A stretch of DNA of 55,670 nt from Chryseobacterium indologenes. GTDB lineage: Bacteria; Bacteroidota; Bacteroidia; Flavobacteriales; Weeksellaceae. A model generated the notes under the pieces. It did not search any database and was not told where the DNA came from. It was given only the letters and a program-made list of their open reading frames with translations. The position numbers and the translations under genes were made by a program. The stretch covers positions 1-55,670 of the forward strand of contig LAZY01000007.1 in assembly GCA_001013295.1 (NCBI GenBank). Direction: 5' to 3'. How positions within the stretch are numbered: the stretch's first letter is position 1; each line of letters begins with the position of its first letter. Shown piece after piece: positions 28,462 to 36,068 of this stretch.

Positions 28462-28513
28462 TTTTTTACAGATTATAAACCGGAAATTTGTCATGTAATT
28501 AAAAGCTAATGTA

Positions 28514-28945
28514 ATGACAGATCAACGAAATCAATTCCCACAGCTGTTTTTAAGACTGGCTCTTTCTGTAACCATGCTTTCAGCAGTGGCTGATCGGTTC
28601 GGATGGTGGAGTGCCGAAAATTCTTCATGGGGAAATATGAAGAGTTTTGAAGAATATACAAGATCACTGACCTTTTTTCTTCCCGAAGCTTTGAGCACCT
28701 TTTCAGCCTATGCAGCCACCTTTTTGGAAATTCTTTTTCCATTGATGCTTATAGTAGGCTTTAAAACAAGAATTGCAGCCTATGGAAGCAGTATTTTACT
28801 ATTGATTTTTGCTGTTTCAATGACTATTGCATTAGGTTCTAAGGCTCCGCTCAATTATTCGGTTTGGGTAGGAAGTGCGGCGGCTCTTCTATTGGCTGTT
28901 CAACAACAATATTCTTTTAGTATCGATCATTTAACCAAAAAATAA
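28514..28945 (+). CDS. DoxX-family membrane protein
   Basis: The 143-residue protein has four membrane helices and DoxX features (FPQLFLRLALSVTMLSAVADRFG at the first helix, then FLEILFPLMLIVGFKTR). The first pair of helices surrounds a Trp-rich loop (FGWWSAENSSWG). DoxX proteins are linked to oxidative and quinone stress (compare CatD of Bacillus). It starts 63 bases after the Crp/Fnr regulator stop and is followed after five bases by an AhpD-like gene, so the pair is an operon probably controlled by that regulator. Confidence 0.9.
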   Translation: MTDQRNQFPQLFLRLALSVTMLSAVADRFGWWSAENSSWGNMKSFEEYTRSLTFFLPEALSTFSAYAATFLEILFPLMLIVGFKTRIAAYGSSILLLIFAVSMTIALGSKAPLNYSVWVGSAAALLLAVQQQYSFSIDHLTKK

Positions 28946-28950
28946 ATATA

Positions 28951-29394
28951 ATGAGTGCAAGATTTAACATGGCAACTACAGATGCTGCCGCTTATAAAGC
29001 AATGTTGGGATTAGAAGGGTATTTACAGAATACTTCCCTAACCCATATTCAAAAGGAATTAATTAAAATCAGGGCTTCCCAGATCAATAAATGTGCTTTC
29101 TGTCTTGATATGCATACCAAAGATGCTCTTAAATATGGAGAGACAGCACAAAGAATCTTTATTCTGGATGGCTGGACAGAAGCTAAAGAGTTTTTTACAG
29201 AAGAAGAACAGGTGCTTTTGGCGATGACTGAAGAAATCACTTTAATCAGTCACAAAGGGTTAACAGATGAAACGTATCAGAAAGCTAAAACATTCTTTGA
29301 CGAAGCCCAGATTGCACAGATTATTATGGCGATTATCACCATCAATGCATGGAACAGAATTGCAATAAGTACACATTTACCAATTGCAAAATAG
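28951..29394 (+). CDS. carboxymuconolactone decarboxylase / AhpD-like protein
   Basis: The 147-residue protein has the alkylhydroperoxidase-like CxxC site with proton-relay His: Cys48, Cys51 and His55 in KCAFCLDMHTKDA. This indicates a peroxidase or disulfide reductase of the AhpD superfamily rather than a true decarboxylase. It is the second gene of the DoxX operon, which fits an oxidative or electrophile stress role. A terminator follows at 29469-29504. Confidence 0.93.
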   Translation: MSARFNMATTDAAAYKAMLGLEGYLQNTSLTHIQKELIKIRASQINKCAFCLDMHTKDALKYGETAQRIFILDGWTEAKEFFTEEEQVLLAMTEEITLISHKGLTDETYQKAKTFFDEAQIAQIIMAIITINAWNRIAISTHLPIAK

Positions 29395-29402
29395 GGATAA
29401 GG

Positions 29403-29432
29403 TAGGGAAGATGGAAGATGGCGGCTGGGAGT
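29403..29432. repeat. purine-rich GGAAG/GGCTGG dispersed repeat
   Basis: A short G/A-rich string with GGGAAGATGGAAGATGG and GGCTGGGAG. Related strings in direct or inverted orientation are at 30053, 30160, 30342, 50008, 51472, 51521, 52557 and 52686. Confidence 0.5.
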
Positions 29433-29468
29433 TAATTAAGACGGTATAATAACCGCGGTTTACTATAC

Positions 29469-29504
29469 AAAAAAGAGCTTTTCAATAATGAAGAGCTCTT
29501 TTTT
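29469..29504 (+). terminator. terminator of the DoxX-AhpD operon
   Basis: AAAAAAGAGCT pairs with AGCTCTTTTTT around an AT-rich loop with further internal pairing, followed by T residues. Confidence 0.75.
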
Positions 29505-29625
29505 ATGATGATGAATGATAAAGCGGGAAGCTTCCCTTGGTATTAATTCTAAAATAAATCTTAATGGTTGATGATTAAGTTCGTGTATGAGAAATACTTC
29601 ACTACTTTGTTATTCAAAATTATAT

Positions 29626-30031
29626 TTAATAAATAGCGACCGGATTCACATTCACCTGAGTAGAACCTACATACAGAGGCTGTCCCAATACGAATAGGAA
29701 TTCCCATACTTTTTGTTTTACTAATGGGCGGGTATCAATTAATTCTAAATTATAGATCCCCTTTTTTGCCAGCATATATTGGTTGATCGGAAACTCTTCT
29801 TTACTTTTTGGGTTGGGATAAACCTCAGAAGCCCAGGTATCACCACCGAAAGCAACAATTCCTTGATCAGCAAGCCATTTTGCGGCATCCATTCCGATTC
29901 CCGGTTCAGTTTCCAAGAATTGTTTGTTGTCTTTAATCTTCAGGATTAACAAGGGTTTGTGCGTTTAATGCAATGCTGTTGATGGTCAATAGGGTGATTA
30001 GCCCGAACATTTTGATCAGATTCTTTTTCAT
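29626..30031 (-). pseudogene. decayed cyclase-family gene (signal peptide plus C-terminal third)
   Basis: Reading from 30031 on the minus strand gives a good signal peptide (MKKNLIKMFG, ending ALNAQ) that stops after QTLVNPED. In the next frame, from about 29952, the sequence continues as the C-terminal part of a cyclase (kynurenine-formamidase-like) protein: GIGMDAAKWLADQGIVAFGG, WASEVYP and EFLFVLGQPLYVGSTQVNVN. Such proteins normally have over 250 residues with a metal-binding centre. Here the middle, including the metal ligands, is missing and the frames disagree by one base. The gene is therefore a deletion plus frameshift remnant. Confidence 0.75.
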
Positions 30032-30052
30032 TTTTTATGATGTATAGTTAAA

Positions 30053-30195
30053 AAGAAAGGAAGTTGGGAGCTGGAAGAGGGGAGTTGTTGATGTCGTTTA
30101 ACAACTAGCATTCCGTTTATTGAAATAATGCTTCCGGTTTTGCTTTCTCTGGGTAAAAAAGAAGGAAGCGGGGAGATAGGAGCTGGAAGTTCTTG
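30053..30195. repeat. two purine-rich dispersed repeats upstream of the pseudogene
   Basis: AGGAAGTTGGGAGCTGGAAG near 30056 and GATAGGAGCTGGAAG near 30174 share GGAGCTGGAAG. An inverted relative lies at 30342-30377. The 349 bases from 30032 to 30380 otherwise hold only a 9-base inverted pair, CAGACTGTA (30235) and TACAGTCTG (30287), and no gene. Confidence 0.5.
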
Positions 30196-30380
30196 AAGTC
30201 TTTCAATAGCTGGTATTTTATTGATCATATTTAGCAGACTGTAAGTTTACCATACACGTTAGTGTTTTCAACTTCACATTTCTACCTACAGTCTGATAAT
30301 CATTTTGAATCATAAGATTGAAAATTCCTGATAACCTGATAGAACTTCCATCCTCCTGCTTCCATCTCCCAGCTTTTACA

Positions 30381-31364
30381 TTAAATCTCGCTTAAAGCAG
30401 CGTTGATGAAGTTCAATTCTTCCTGAGAAAGGTTGATGTCCATTGCTTTTGCATTATCAATAGCTTGCTCTGCATTTCTGGCTCCTGCTAATACTACTGT
30501 AATGGCGGGTTGTAAAGTAGTCCATCTTAATACTAATTGAGAAAGACTTGCTCCTTTTTCCTGAGCAATTGGTTCTATTTTTTCCAGGAAAGTTTTTACT
30601 TTATTTAAATCAAACTGTGAGAAATAACCGTTTCTATGGTCGTTGTCTTTTAATTTGTTATCCTTGAAATATTTACCGGTTAAAAGACCTCTTTCCATTG
30701 GGCTGTATACAATGATCCCTGAATTGTTTTCTAAAGAATAAGGAACAAGATCACTCTCAATAGCACGGTTCAGCATGCTGTAAGAAACCTGATTGCTTGC
30801 TAATTTAAATGTTCTGTTGGCCTCTTCCATTTGGACAACACTATAATTACTTACCCCGGCAGTACGGATCTTTCCTTGTTGGATTAGTAACTCCATAGCT
30901 TCCATTGTTTCGCTGATAGCTGTTGTACTGTCTGCCCAGTGAAGTTGTAAAAGGTCGATATAATCAGTACCCAGTCTTTTTAAACTTTCTTCAACCTCTT
31001 TGATGATGTTTTCTTTAGAAGCGAATTTATAAACAGGAATTATCTTTCCTTCATCTTCAGCGTCAAAGAAAAATTCTCCTTTTCCGTTGTTGCTTCCGTC
31101 CCATACCAAACCGAATTTAGTTAAAAGCTGGATTTTTGAACGGTCTTTTCCTTTGATTGCTTCACCAATCATTTCTTCACTTAATCCGAACCCATAGAAA
31201 GGTGCTGTATCAATAGAAGTGACTCCATGATCCAATGAGGCGTGAATAGAGTTAATAGAATCCTGTTTTTCATTACCACCCCACATATTACCACCGATGG
31301 CAAAAGCTCCGTGAGTGATGGTTGATAATTCTAAATCTGTATTTCCTAATTTTCTGTATTCCAT
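30381..31364 (-). CDS. aldo/keto reductase
   Basis: The 327-residue NADPH-dependent reductase has the catalytic tetrad Asp52, Tyr57 (DTAPFYGFG), Lys83 (LTKFG) and His142 (LLQLHWAD), and the C-terminal VLAGARNAEQAIDNA cofactor motif. It is the last gene of a four-gene operon with MdaB-like, YgiN-like and DJ-1-like proteins: only one base separates it from the preceding stop. In that context it probably reduces reactive carbonyls or quinone-derived aldehydes. Confidence 0.94.
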   Translation of the reverse strand: MEYRKLGNTDLELSTITHGAFAIGGNMWGGNEKQDSINSIHASLDHGVTSIDTAPFYGFGLSEEMIGEAIKGKDRSKIQLLTKFGLVWDGSNNGKGEFFFDAEDEGKIIPVYKFASKENIIKEVEESLKRLGTDYIDLLQLHWADSTTAISETMEAMELLIQQGKIRTAGVSNYSVVQMEEANRTFKLASNQVSYSMLNRAIESDLVPYSLENNSGIIVYSPMERGLLTGKYFKDNKLKDNDHRNGYFSQFDLNKVKTFLEKIEPIAQEKGASLSQLVLRWTTLQPAITVVLAGARNAEQAIDNAKAMDINLSQEELNFINAALSEI

Positions 31365-31365
31365 T

Positions 31366-32121
31366 TTATTTACTGTTTAATTCTTTTACAATAGCCTCTC
31401 CAACGCTCTTGGCAGACTGAGGATTCTGGCCTGTGATCACCCTTTGATCGGTCACCACATGATTCTGCCAAAGCCCGGATTTTTCAAATTTTGCCCCTCT
31501 TTCTTTTAACTTGTTTTCCAGCGAGAAAGGAACAACGTTGGTTAATTTTACTGCAGCCTCCTCTTCATTCGTGAAAGCATTGATCTTCTTTCCGTCTACC
31601 AGATATTTTCCGTTATTAAGTTTGATATTCACCAGACCTGCCGGACCATGACATACACCTGCTACAATACCTCCGTTTTCATAGATTTTTGAAGCAATAT
31701 TGGCCAGTTCTTTATTATCTGCAAAGTCCCACATCGCTCCATGTCCGCCAGCATAAAAGATGGTTGAATACTCTTTGGGGTTCACCTGTGATGGTTTCAA
31801 AGAATGGTCTATCTTATTTTTGTATTCCTTATTTTCCCAGAATTCTTTGTTGACAGGATCTTTCAAATCAAATCCGTCAACCGGCGGAGTTCCGCCTTTC
31901 GGGCTTACAAAGTCAATTTCATATCCTGCATGGTGAAGAACTTCCCAGGGATGTGAAACTTCGCCCAGATAATACCCTGTGTCTTCTCCTGTACTGCCTT
32001 TCTTGTCATGGCTGGTTACAACGAATAAGATTTTCTTTTTCATATCAGTAGATTTTTGGTTTTGAGCCTGAATAGAGCCTATTGTGAAAAGACTGAGAAA
32101 TAAAAGTGTCAGTTTTTTCAT
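31366..32121 (-). CDS. exported DJ-1/PfpI-family protein (Hsp31-like)
   Basis: The 251-residue protein has a signal peptide (about 1-20, ending IQAQ). It belongs to the type 1 glutamine-amidotransferase-like DJ-1/PfpI superfamily with the nucleophile elbow AGVCHGPAG (Cys157, His158) and the candidate Glu54 in YLGEVSHP. Its long form resembles Hsp31/glyoxalase III, which detoxifies methylglyoxal, but a periplasmic location is unusual for that role. It lies in the quinone operon, three bases after the YgiN-like gene and one base before the aldo/keto reductase. Confidence 0.9.
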   Translation of the reverse strand: MKKLTLLFLSLFTIGSIQAQNQKSTDMKKKILFVVTSHDKKGSTGEDTGYYLGEVSHPWEVLHHAGYEIDFVSPKGGTPPVDGFDLKDPVNKEFWENKEYKNKIDHSLKPSQVNPKEYSTIFYAGGHGAMWDFADNKELANIASKIYENGGIVAGVCHGPAGLVNIKLNNGKYLVDGKKINAFTNEEEAAVKLTNVVPFSLENKLKERGAKFEKSGLWQNHVVTDQRVITGQNPQSAKSVGEAIVKELNSK

Positions 32122-32124
32122 TCT

Positions 32125-32412
32125 TTAAATAAGGGTGGTGATATAAAGTTGTGGTATTTCCTGAAGTTTTTCATCAATCAAAGCTCCAAAAGCTTTAATG
32201 TAAGGTTGTTCATTATGCTTTGCCAATCCTTCTTCACTTTTCCAGATTTCGTAGAATACAAAATGATTTTTGTCTTCGATGCCCTGGTGAAGATTATACA
32301 ATTCGCAGGCTTCTTCTTTTCTGGTCTCTTTTACCATATTCTGAAGAACTTCCAATACTTCCGAACGGTATTCCTCTCTAGCTTTAATAACTGCGGTAAG
32401 GTGAATTTTCAT
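32125..32412 (-). CDS. antibiotic biosynthesis monooxygenase-like protein (YgiN type)
   Basis: The 95-residue ferredoxin-like-fold protein shows LTAVIKAREEYRSEVLEVL, the KEEACELYNLHQ strand and FVFYEIWKSEEGLAKH, typical of the ABM family. Its start codon overlaps the stop of the MdaB-like gene by one base (TAATG). In Escherichia coli mdaB and ygiN are likewise adjacent, and YgiN acts as a quinol monooxygenase, so a quinone redox pair is likely here. Confidence 0.9.
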   Translation of the reverse strand: MKIHLTAVIKAREEYRSEVLEVLQNMVKETRKEEACELYNLHQGIEDKNHFVFYEIWKSEEGLAKHNEQPYIKAFGALIDEKLQEIPQLYITTLI

Positions 32413-33026
32413 TATACTAATTCCGGTTTTAATTCTTTTTCAAATACATTTTTCACGTGCTCTCTGTAAAGCTTCATATCACGTTCTACATTGGCATTCT
32501 TTTCTACATCATGGAAGTGGAAGCTGTCCATTTTTTCCAGAGATACGAAAGCGTTCATTCTGTGGAATCCAAATAAAGGTCCTTCATCTACACTTTTCTC
32601 ATCAAAAAACTCTCCGGGAAGCGTAAAGGCTGTAGCAGGTGCATTCCAGCTGGTTGTCAGCATATATTTTCTTCCGCCAAGCATTCCTCCCGTTCCATAG
32701 TTGATCTCTGGGTTTGCGGCATTTCTTCCATCACTCATATAAATACCTTTGGCATGGCCGGCCGTGAAAACTTCATCAATATATTTTTTCAGTCCGTTAG
32801 GAAGCTGGAACCACCAGATAGGAGTGTGGTAAATGATATAATCTGCCCAAACAAATTTCTGTACTTCTTCATGTTTGTCATAGTTTTCACTTACATTTGT
32901 AACCTTTACTTCTACATTATCAAATTCTTTAAGAACGGTCAATGTATTTTCTGCGATAGTCTGATTATATTTTCCCCCGGAATGTCCAAAGTTCTGTCCT
33001 CCGTTGATGATTAATACTTTTTTCAT
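32412..33026 (-). CDS. mdaB: NADPH quinone reductase, MdaB-like
   Basis: The 204-residue flavodoxin-like-fold FAD enzyme has KVLIINGGQNFGHSGG at the start, the signature TPIWWFQLPNGLKKYIDEV near 90-108 and the GRKYMLTTSWNAP segment of MdaB. It performs two-electron reduction of quinones and so avoids semiquinone formation. It leads the four-gene operon that runs to 30381. Upstream lie a TAACTTTG -7 box (33056-33063) and a motif shared with the LysR promoter, so it is probably the LysR target. Confidence 0.92.
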   Translation of the reverse strand: MKKVLIINGGQNFGHSGGKYNQTIAENTLTVLKEFDNVEVKVTNVSENYDKHEEVQKFVWADYIIYHTPIWWFQLPNGLKKYIDEVFTAGHAKGIYMSDGRNAANPEINYGTGGMLGGRKYMLTTSWNAPATAFTLPGEFFDEKSVDEGPLFGFHRMNAFVSLEKMDSFHFHDVEKNANVERDMKLYREHVKNVFEKELKPELV

Positions 33027-33055
33027 TTTTTTATGATTGTTTAAATTTTACTCTG

Positions 33056-33063
33056 CAAAGTTA
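33056..33063 (-). promoter_or_regulatory. -7 box TAACTTTG of the mdaB operon
   Basis: A perfect TAnnTTTG box on the minus strand, about 30 bases before the mdaB ATG. Confidence 0.55.
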
Positions 33064-33108
33064 CCATGGAGTTTTGTATAATAAAAATAATATAAATTAT
33101 AGTTATGT

Positions 33109-33122
33109 ATCAGAATATTTAT
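33109..33122 (-). promoter_or_regulatory. candidate LysR site upstream of mdaB
   Basis: ATCAGAATATTTAT here matches ATCAGAATATTAAT at 34092-34105 in 13 of 14 bases. Relative to the predicted mdaB start (about 33051) its centre is near -65, the usual recognition site of a LysR-type activator. Confidence 0.5.
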
Positions 33123-33300
33123 ATTATTGGTTTGAACGTATTGTGAATGGTAAATGGTAATTCGCATCGCCTGTCAATTTTTATAATTTACACTGATTCA
33201 CTTGCGAAACAAAATGGAAGATTGACTTTATTAAGCAAAAATTTACCTTTTCATGGTAAAATGTCATATCATCTTTCCTCTGAAATTTCTTTCCGTCTTG

Positions 33301-33308
33301 TAAATTTG
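33301..33308 (+). promoter_or_regulatory. -7 box TAAATTTG
   Basis: A perfect TAnnTTTG box 19 bases before the ATG of the metallophosphoesterase at 33328. The 300-base spacer between mdaB and this gene has no other coding content. Confidence 0.5.
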
Positions 33309-33327
33309 ATTAACAAATTGACAGATA

Positions 33328-34074
33328 ATGATACAGATAGCCGTTTTCAGTGATGTACATGGGAATCTTCCGGCATTGGACGTAGTGTTGAAGGATATTG
33401 AACAGAGGGGAATTCATCAGAAATTCTGTCTGGGCGATCTTGTAGACTTTGCGCCTTGGGGAAATGAAGTGATAGAAAAGATCAAAAGCTTAAACATCCC
33501 TTGCATACTGGGAAATCACGATGAAAGAATCGCTTTCAATTTACCTGTTTTTCCTTTATCAAAACATTCTGAAGAAGAAACGAAGGCAAGATTTGTAGCT
33601 ATTGATCATTCTAAGAAAAATATCACAGAAGCCAACAAAAAGTATCTTTCCGAACTTCCTTTTCATTTAAAATTAAACTATAAAACAGGGAATAGGCATT
33701 GGAATATTCAGTTGGTGCATTCCAGTCTTGAAAGCAATGATACCTATTTATATGAATCAGAAAATGATGAGGTCTTTACAAATATGCTGGAAGATTCGAA
33801 AGCTGATCTGATTGTAATGGGGCATACTCATTTATCCTTTACAAAACAGTTTGAAAACAAAAAATGGGCTGTCAACTGTGGTTCTGTAGGCCGATCTAAG
33901 GAAGCCAACAGATTGGCTTCCTATGTAATCCTGACCTTGGATGATAAAAAGATCATTCCTGAAATTGTACAGTTGAGCTATCCACTTGAAGAAACGGCCC
34001 TTCAGATAGAAGAAAGTGGGATTCCCGATTATTATGCCCGCTTTTTAAGAAATGAAAATGCATTAATATTATAA
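33328..34074 (+). CDS. metallophosphoesterase
   Basis: The 248-residue calcineurin-like phosphoesterase has the five metal-binding blocks: DVHGN (9-13), GDLVDF (36-41), GNHDE (62-66), a VHSSLES segment and MGHTHLSF near 170. It resembles YfcE/MJ0936-type bacterial phosphodiesterases. The substrate is unknown. It lies between the mdaB operon and lysR, on the lysR strand, but has its own -7 box. Confidence 0.92.
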   Translation: MIQIAVFSDVHGNLPALDVVLKDIEQRGIHQKFCLGDLVDFAPWGNEVIEKIKSLNIPCILGNHDERIAFNLPVFPLSKHSEEETKARFVAIDHSKKNITEANKKYLSELPFHLKLNYKTGNRHWNIQLVHSSLESNDTYLYESENDEVFTNMLEDSKADLIVMGHTHLSFTKQFENKKWAVNCGSVGRSKEANRLASYVILTLDDKKIIPEIVQLSYPLEETALQIEESGIPDYYARFLRNENALIL

Positions 34075-34082
34075 TTATTTTA

Positions 34083-34090
34083 TAAATTTG
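34083..34090 (+). promoter_or_regulatory. -7 box TAAATTTG of lysR
   Basis: A perfect TAnnTTTG box 24 bases before the LysR ATG. The shared ATCAGAATATT motif begins directly after it and would cover the transcription start. Confidence 0.55.
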
Positions 34091-34091
34091 C

Positions 34092-34105
34092 ATCAGAATA
34101 TTAAT
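34092..34105 (+). promoter_or_regulatory. candidate LysR autoregulatory site
   Basis: ATCAGAATATTAAT overlaps the predicted transcription start of the LysR gene, a position expected for autorepression, and matches the site upstream of the mdaB operon. Confidence 0.5.
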
Positions 34106-34114
34106 AAATAAGTC

Positions 34115-35014
34115 ATGGTCAATTTAGAATGGTATCGTACGTTTAAGGCGATCTATAAAACCGGGACATTGACAGGCGCAGCTGATGCCTTATTCATTTC
34201 GCAGCCCGGGGTGAGTTTACATTTGAGTTCACTGGAAGCATATGTTGGATATAAGTTATTCGACAGAACGGGTAGAAAGATGATTCCTACAGAGCGTGGA
34301 AAAGTACTGTTCAATGCCGTAGTAGAACCTATTACCAAACTGGAAGATATAGAGAAAAATTTTCAGAAATCTACAGAAAAGCATACCCCAACCATCAGTG
34401 TCGGAATGTGTTTTGAAACTTTCCAGACCACATTGGAGCAGTATGTCTCTTCATTGCCTTTTAACCTGATCATCAGCTTTGGAGAATATCCTGAAATGCT
34501 GGATCAGCTGGATAAAGGAATCCTGGATCTTATTATTACCCCGAAAAAAGGATCTTCTCCCAATATAGAACACGAAGCATTTTCTTCTGAACAAATTATC
34601 CTGGTGGGTGGTAAAGATGTAAATACCGAAGCGTTCAAAAAGGTTTTAAAAACAAAAGATGCAGAACAGATTGAAGCGTGGCTGAAGAATGAAAAATGGT
34701 ACGGAACCACTGGAGATATGGAACATCTTTTCCAGTACTGGACTTTAAACTTCGGGCACAAGCCAAATTTCCGTCCGAATTATATTGTTCCGAACTTAAA
34801 CTCAATCATCCGTTGTCTGAAAGGAGGAACGGGACTGGCCGTCGTTCCTGATTTTTTATGCAAAAATGAAATTGAAAGCGGAGAAATCAAATTAATCTGG
34901 GAAGGGAAGAAAAAACTGGAGAATACTATATATTTCGGATGCAGAAAAAAGACCAGTTATCAAACGGAAATAGAACATATTAAAGGACTATTCCGTAAGG
35001 TGATGAGTAAGTAA
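34115..35014 (+). CDS. LysR-family transcriptional regulator
   Basis: The 299-residue protein has the N-terminal winged HTH (LEWYRTFKAIYKTGTLTGAA, then LFISQPGVSLHLSSLEAYVG) and a substrate-binding-like domain from about residue 90. Its promoter and the mdaB operon promoter share a 13-of-14-base motif, which makes the quinone operon its likely target and a quinone or electrophile its likely effector. Its 3' end overlaps the convergent GNAT gene by 27 bases. Confidence 0.93.
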   Translation: MVNLEWYRTFKAIYKTGTLTGAADALFISQPGVSLHLSSLEAYVGYKLFDRTGRKMIPTERGKVLFNAVVEPITKLEDIEKNFQKSTEKHTPTISVGMCFETFQTTLEQYVSSLPFNLIISFGEYPEMLDQLDKGILDLIITPKKGSSPNIEHEAFSSEQIILVGGKDVNTEAFKKVLKTKDAEQIEAWLKNEKWYGTTGDMEHLFQYWTLNFGHKPNFRPNYIVPNLNSIIRCLKGGTGLAVVPDFLCKNEIESGEIKLIWEGKKKLENTIYFGCRKKTSYQTEIEHIKGLFRKVMSK

Positions 35015-35455
35015 AATCATATCCCGCATCTGTAAGCCGTTTTCATAGATCGGGGATGGGTAATTTTCTATAAAAAAATCTTTATGGATCCCTGTTTTTC
35101 TGAACCCGTTTCTTTCATAAAAACTGATCTGTTGAAATCCGGTATCGGAAGTTCCTACGGTCAGGATTTGGTAATGACTCTCTTGCGCAATTTCTTTAGC
35201 TTTATTGATCAGAATGCTTCCGATTCCTTTGCTTCTGTAGGTTTCAATAACAGCAATATTCTTGATCTCAAGTTCGGTATCACTCGTTTTATACAATGCC
35301 ATGACAGCAATATTTTCAGTTCCGTCATGCAAAAGGTAAATGTCAGAATTGAAAATATACCGATCAATAGCTTCTATGGTTTCATCTGCTAACAGCAACA
35401 ATTCATAAGGAATCTCTGAATTTTTGACTGTTTTGGTAAACGTAAATGGCTCCAT
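34988..35455 (-). CDS. GNAT-family N-acetyltransferase
   Basis: The 155-residue protein has the acetyl-CoA pyrophosphate loop YRSKGIGSILINKAKEIA and a C-terminal FYERNGFRKTG segment. It transfers an acetyl group to an unknown amine. Its start ATG directly abuts the stop of the upstream GNAT gene (TAAATG), so the two are translationally coupled. Its last nine codons overlap the convergent LysR gene. Confidence 0.92.
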   Translation of the reverse strand: MEPFTFTKTVKNSEIPYELLLLADETIEAIDRYIFNSDIYLLHDGTENIAVMALYKTSDTELEIKNIAVIETYRSKGIGSILINKAKEIAQESHYQILTVGTSDTGFQQISFYERNGFRKTGIHKDFFIENYPSPIYENGLQMRDMILLTHHLTE

Positions 35456-35890
35456 TTACAGGCTCATATGAATAATTGGATAATCTTTTCCTGAACCGTC
35501 TTTTTCTGATCTTCCGGTTTTTTTGAATCCCATTTTTTCATAAAACCCGATGGCTTGTGGATTTTGCTCATTAACGTCTACTTTGGTAAGGCCTGTTTTT
35601 TCTTTCATAAACTCATAGAGCTTCTTTCCATAGCCTTTTCCACGGTTGTCGTTGTGAATGAACAGCATTTCAAGATTGCCTTCTGCTACAGAGGCAAATC
35701 CTTTAGCGTCATCATTTTCCGTGATGAGAAATACCTCCAGGTTCGGAAGGTAGTCTCTTGGGATGGCTTCTTTAAAATAATTAAAATCCTCTTCAGCAAG
35801 AAAATCATGAGTGGCTTTTACGGCAGATTCCCAGATTTCCATAATTTTCGGATAATCGTTAGTACTGGCAAGGCGGATGAGTTGTGACAT
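35456..35890 (-). CDS. GNAT-family N-acetyltransferase
   Basis: The 144-residue protein has MSQLIRLASTNDYPKIMEIW at the start, the acetyl-CoA loop NRGKGYGKKLYEF and the C-terminal IGFYEKMGFKKTGRSEKD typical of YjaB-like acetyltransferases. A possible upstream start at 35908 is not conserved in style and was not used. It heads a two-gene operon with the next GNAT. Confidence 0.92.
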   Translation of the reverse strand: MSQLIRLASTNDYPKIMEIWESAVKATHDFLAEEDFNYFKEAIPRDYLPNLEVFLITENDDAKGFASVAEGNLEMLFIHNDNRGKGYGKKLYEFMKEKTGLTKVDVNEQNPQAIGFYEKMGFKKTGRSEKDGSGKDYPIIHMSL

Positions 35891-36068
35891 AATTTGAAGT
35901 TTATACAAAAGTAGGAAAAATGGGAGTCAGAAGCCAGACATAGAACGGTTTTTACGGAATATTTTTCAGAACATCATATTGAATATAGAGTAAGGATAGA
36001 TTCATTTTGTTGGAGTCAGAGGTAAAATTTATGGAGAGCAGCGTTGATATAGATTGATCTCTTTTAAA

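Noticed and set aside
28446..28470. Terminator of Crp/Fnr copy 3
   Set aside because: The palindrome is followed by T residues, so weak termination is possible, but the 29.5-base geometry shared with three other sites favours an operator. It remains the main alternative.
30028..30228. 66-residue minus-strand open frame
   Set aside because: Its translation merely follows the purine-rich dispersed repeats and has no coding features.
30235..30295. Insertion-sequence ends (CAGACTGTA/TACAGTCTG)
   Set aside because: The 9-base arms bound only 43 bases without a transposase and are not found elsewhere in the window.
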